Origin: Actinomycetes bacterium
Lineage (GTDB): Bacteria; Actinomycetota; Actinomycetes; Actinomycetales; Actinomycetaceae
Assembly: GCA_023389315.1 (NCBI GenBank)
Contig: JAEWEQ010000026.1
Span: 1-7,449 of the forward strand
Direction: 5' to 3'
DNA length: 7,449 nt
Part shown: piece by piece, positions 5,672-7,449 of the stretch
Position numbering within the stretch: position 1 is the first letter of the stretch
Layout of the letters: the number at the start of each line of letters is the position of its first letter
Notes under the pieces: generated by a model
Databases searched by the model: none
The model's input: the letters and a program-made list of their open reading frames with translations, nothing else
Told to the model about the DNA's origin: nothing
Made by a program: the position numbers and the translations under genes

Positions 5672-7389
5672 CTAACTCTCTGGTGACAGTTGATCACGTG
5701 AAAGTGCGGGTGCGGCGTTTCCGCCGTGACTTCCTGGACGAGGGGGAACCCACGTTCGTACTGGTCCACGGCATTGGCGTGAACTCGGATTACTTCATTA
5801 ACTTGGCGCACGACCTGGTGGCTCACGGGGACGTGGTGGCGATGGACTTGCCAGGGTTCGGGCAGGCTCCGCAGCCAGACCATCCGCTTTCGATCGCTGG
5901 TTTCGCGGCGGTCGTGCACCAGGTGATGCGGTATGAAAAGGTCCGCAACCCGGTGGTTTTGGGCCACTCCATGGGTGCGCAAGTGGTGACTGAGTTGGCG
6001 GCGCGCGCCCCCGGATGGGTGGACCGGATAATGCTGATTGGCCCGCCGGTGAACGCGGCGGAGCGTAGCGCCGTCCAAGTTGGTTTCCGATTCCTGCAGT
6101 CCTCGGTGCGTGAGCCGAGCGGCGTGGCGGCCTTCGCCATCAGCGCCTACCTGCGTTCGGGGCTGGCGTGGTTCTTAAAGACCGTGCCCACCATGCTTAC
6201 CTACCCGGTCCGTATGCGCCTGACTGACGCGGGGGCACGCACGGTGCTGGTGCGCGGGGAGTACGACTACATTGCGGCGCCGCGATGGATGGAGGACCTC
6301 CAGTTGGCGGCACGCGAACGCACCGGCATTGAGGCTCCGATCGTGGAGGTTCCCGGCGGGGCGCATTCGGTGATCGTAGCTCACGCTGACCTGGTGGCCG
6401 AGGAGCTAGTGAAATTAGCGCGACAACCTCGCCCGCCGCGCGGGTCCCGGGTGCGTCGGGAATCTTTCGATAGTGACGTGGTTCAGGCGTCCGCGGATGC
6501 GATTGACGAGGACGACTCCGTCCTCGCCGACCCGTGGGAAGGCACCGCGGGGCTGAGTTTGCGCGAGGAGGATCCCGACGACCCGATGGTGAAGCGAGCC
6601 ACCGGGATTGAGGATGCTTCGCAAAACGTGTTTGAGGCTTTGGCGGAACACCGGAAGGTGGCGCCGAGCCTAGCTACTCGGCTGGCGGTAATTGGTTACG
6701 ATTACGCGGTTTCGGGTGCTATTAAGGTGCGGCACGCGGCTGAGGGGATGGGGATTTTGCCCGGTGCGGAGGCGCAGGCTTTCCGCCGTCAGGGGGCGCC
6801 GGTGGCGGTGGGGATCTCCGGGGTGTTGACAAACTGGCGGTATTTGACGAAGTGGGCGAAGGCGCTTTACGAGGACGGGTGGGATGTTCACTTATTGGAA
6901 GAGCTGCAGTCAATGACTGGCCCGCTGCAGATGCTGTCACGCCGCGTGGATGCGTATTTGGAGCGTTTTGATTTGCAGGACGTTTATTTCTTTGCTCACT
7001 CCAAGGGTGGTTTAGTGGGAAAGATGTCAATGGTTGGCCCGGAGCATGCGCGCGTGGCAGGCATGGTTTCGGTGGCGTCCCCGTATGCAGGGTCGTCGGT
7101 GGCGCACCTGGCTCCGACCATCATGGGCGTGTGGGATCTGCGGCCCGAGGACCCGTCGATTCGTGAGCAGTTCGCGGATTTGCGGGCCAACGGGCGGATC
7201 GTGAGTTTGCAGGCGCGCTGGGACCAGCACGTGCCGGCGGGCTCTTGGCTGCCGGGCGCGCAGGTAGATGAGTTGGCGGCTTGGGGGCACAACTCACTGT
7301 TGGAGTCGCGGGTAGTGGCCGAGTCACTGGTGGAGAACATGGCGGCGCTGCGTGAGCGCGTCGCGTCAGAGGCCGCGTCCCAGGAGTAG
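5653..7389 (+). CDS. Fusion of two alpha/beta-hydrolase domains (putative lipase/esterase)
   Basis: A 578-residue protein with two serine-hydrolase domains. Domain 1 (about 1-257) has the oxyanion segment VHGIG (38-42), nucleophile Ser106 in GHSMGA, Asp205 in RGEYD and His238 in GGAHS. An acidic linker follows, with 15 Asp/Glu in residues 270-310. Domain 2 (about 340-570) has Ser450 in AHSKGG, Asp524 in RWDQHVPAGSWLPGA and His546 in WGHNSLL. The D-x-x-V-P-x-x-S-x-L-P-G-A pattern is typical of lipase-like hydrolases. Its oxyanion loop reads VGISG (386-390), without the usual HG. Both triads appear complete, so both domains may be active, but the substrates are unknown. No signal peptide or membrane helix is evident, so it is probably cytoplasmic. 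A single uninterrupted frame covers both domains. It overlaps the deaminase by 19 bases and is coupled to it. Confidence 0.87.
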   Translation: MVNYTVTNSLVTVDHVKVRVRRFRRDFLDEGEPTFVLVHGIGVNSDYFINLAHDLVAHGDVVAMDLPGFGQAPQPDHPLSIAGFAAVVHQVMRYEKVRNPVVLGHSMGAQVVTELAARAPGWVDRIMLIGPPVNAAERSAVQVGFRFLQSSVREPSGVAAFAISAYLRSGLAWFLKTVPTMLTYPVRMRLTDAGARTVLVRGEYDYIAAPRWMEDLQLAARERTGIEAPIVEVPGGAHSVIVAHADLVAEELVKLARQPRPPRGSRVRRESFDSDVVQASADAIDEDDSVLADPWEGTAGLSLREEDPDDPMVKRATGIEDASQNVFEALAEHRKVAPSLATRLAVIGYDYAVSGAIKVRHAAEGMGILPGAEAQAFRRQGAPVAVGISGVLTNWRYLTKWAKALYEDGWDVHLLEELQSMTGPLQMLSRRVDAYLERFDLQDVYFFAHSKGGLVGKMSMVGPEHARVAGMVSVASPYAGSSVAHLAPTIMGVWDLRPEDPSIREQFADLRANGRIVSLQARWDQHVPAGSWLPGAQVDELAAWGHNSLLESRVVAESLVENMAALRERVASEAASQE

Positions 7390-7394
7390 TTGGC

Positions 7395-7412
7395 CGGGGC
7401 GGGTTGGCCCCG
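7395..7412 (+). terminator. Possible U-less terminator hairpin after the double hydrolase
   Basis: A 6-bp all-GC stem (CGGGGC at 7395-7400 with GCCCCG at 7407-7412) with a 6-base loop begins five bases after the stop codon. Pyrimidine-rich DNA follows, without a T-run. It could be a weak terminator or simply GC-rich spacer. The window ends 37 bases later. Confidence 0.35.
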
Positions 7413-7449
7413 CTTCCCTGTCCCGTTGCCCACTTCCCCGCTTCCGGCG

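Noticed and set aside
5011..6078. 355-residue open frame on the minus strand
   Set aside because: It lies antisense to the deaminase and the double hydrolase, both well supported by motifs. Its translation is Arg/Ser/His-rich with no domain, as expected of a shadow frame in GC-rich DNA.

Overview
The window is GC-rich DNA with GTG and ATG starts, actinobacterial-type protein sequences and a lipase closely resembling mycobacterial Rv0183. It most likely comes from the chromosome of a high-GC Gram-positive bacterium (Actinomycetota). I cannot name the genus from the sequence. There are no integrases, transposases, phage genes, tRNAs or rRNAs, and codon use is similar throughout, so it reads as an ordinary chromosomal segment with unusual intergenic DNA.

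Layout. Positions 1-128 hold the 3' end of an unrecognised gene. Next is a class I PLP aminotransferase of the aspartate aminotransferase type (251-1456), followed by a hairpin and a strong intrinsic terminator. A 260-base spacer carries two different perfect tandem duplications and one copy of a 54-bp palindromic repeat. A monoacylglycerol lipase gene (1806-2609) follows, with its own terminator. The convergent spacer 2610-3247 has no convincing gene but holds three more copies of the 54-bp repeat, flanked by a pyrimidine-rich tract on the left and a purine-rich tract with a 14-nt tandem repeat on the right. On the minus strand lies an aminoglycoside-phosphotransferase-fold kinase (3248-4597). 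It is divergent from a two-gene plus-strand operon: an adenosine-deaminase-like hydrolase (4655-5671), overlapped by 19 bases by a 578-residue protein that carries two complete alpha/beta-hydrolase domains (5653-7389).

How the genes relate. The aminotransferase links glutamate/2-oxoglutarate with aspartate/oxaloacetate. The lipase releases glycerol and fatty acid from monoacylglycerol. The deaminase and the double hydrolase are translationally coupled and probably expressed together, but I cannot infer a shared substrate. The kinase shares a short divergent promoter region with them and may be co-regulated.

The points most worth a second look are the 54-bp repeat family (constant arms and length, loop that changes completely in one copy), the tandem two-hydrolase fusion, the deaminase's variant metal-site motifs, and a drift from C-ending to G-ending codons from 5' to 3' along the transcription units on both strands.
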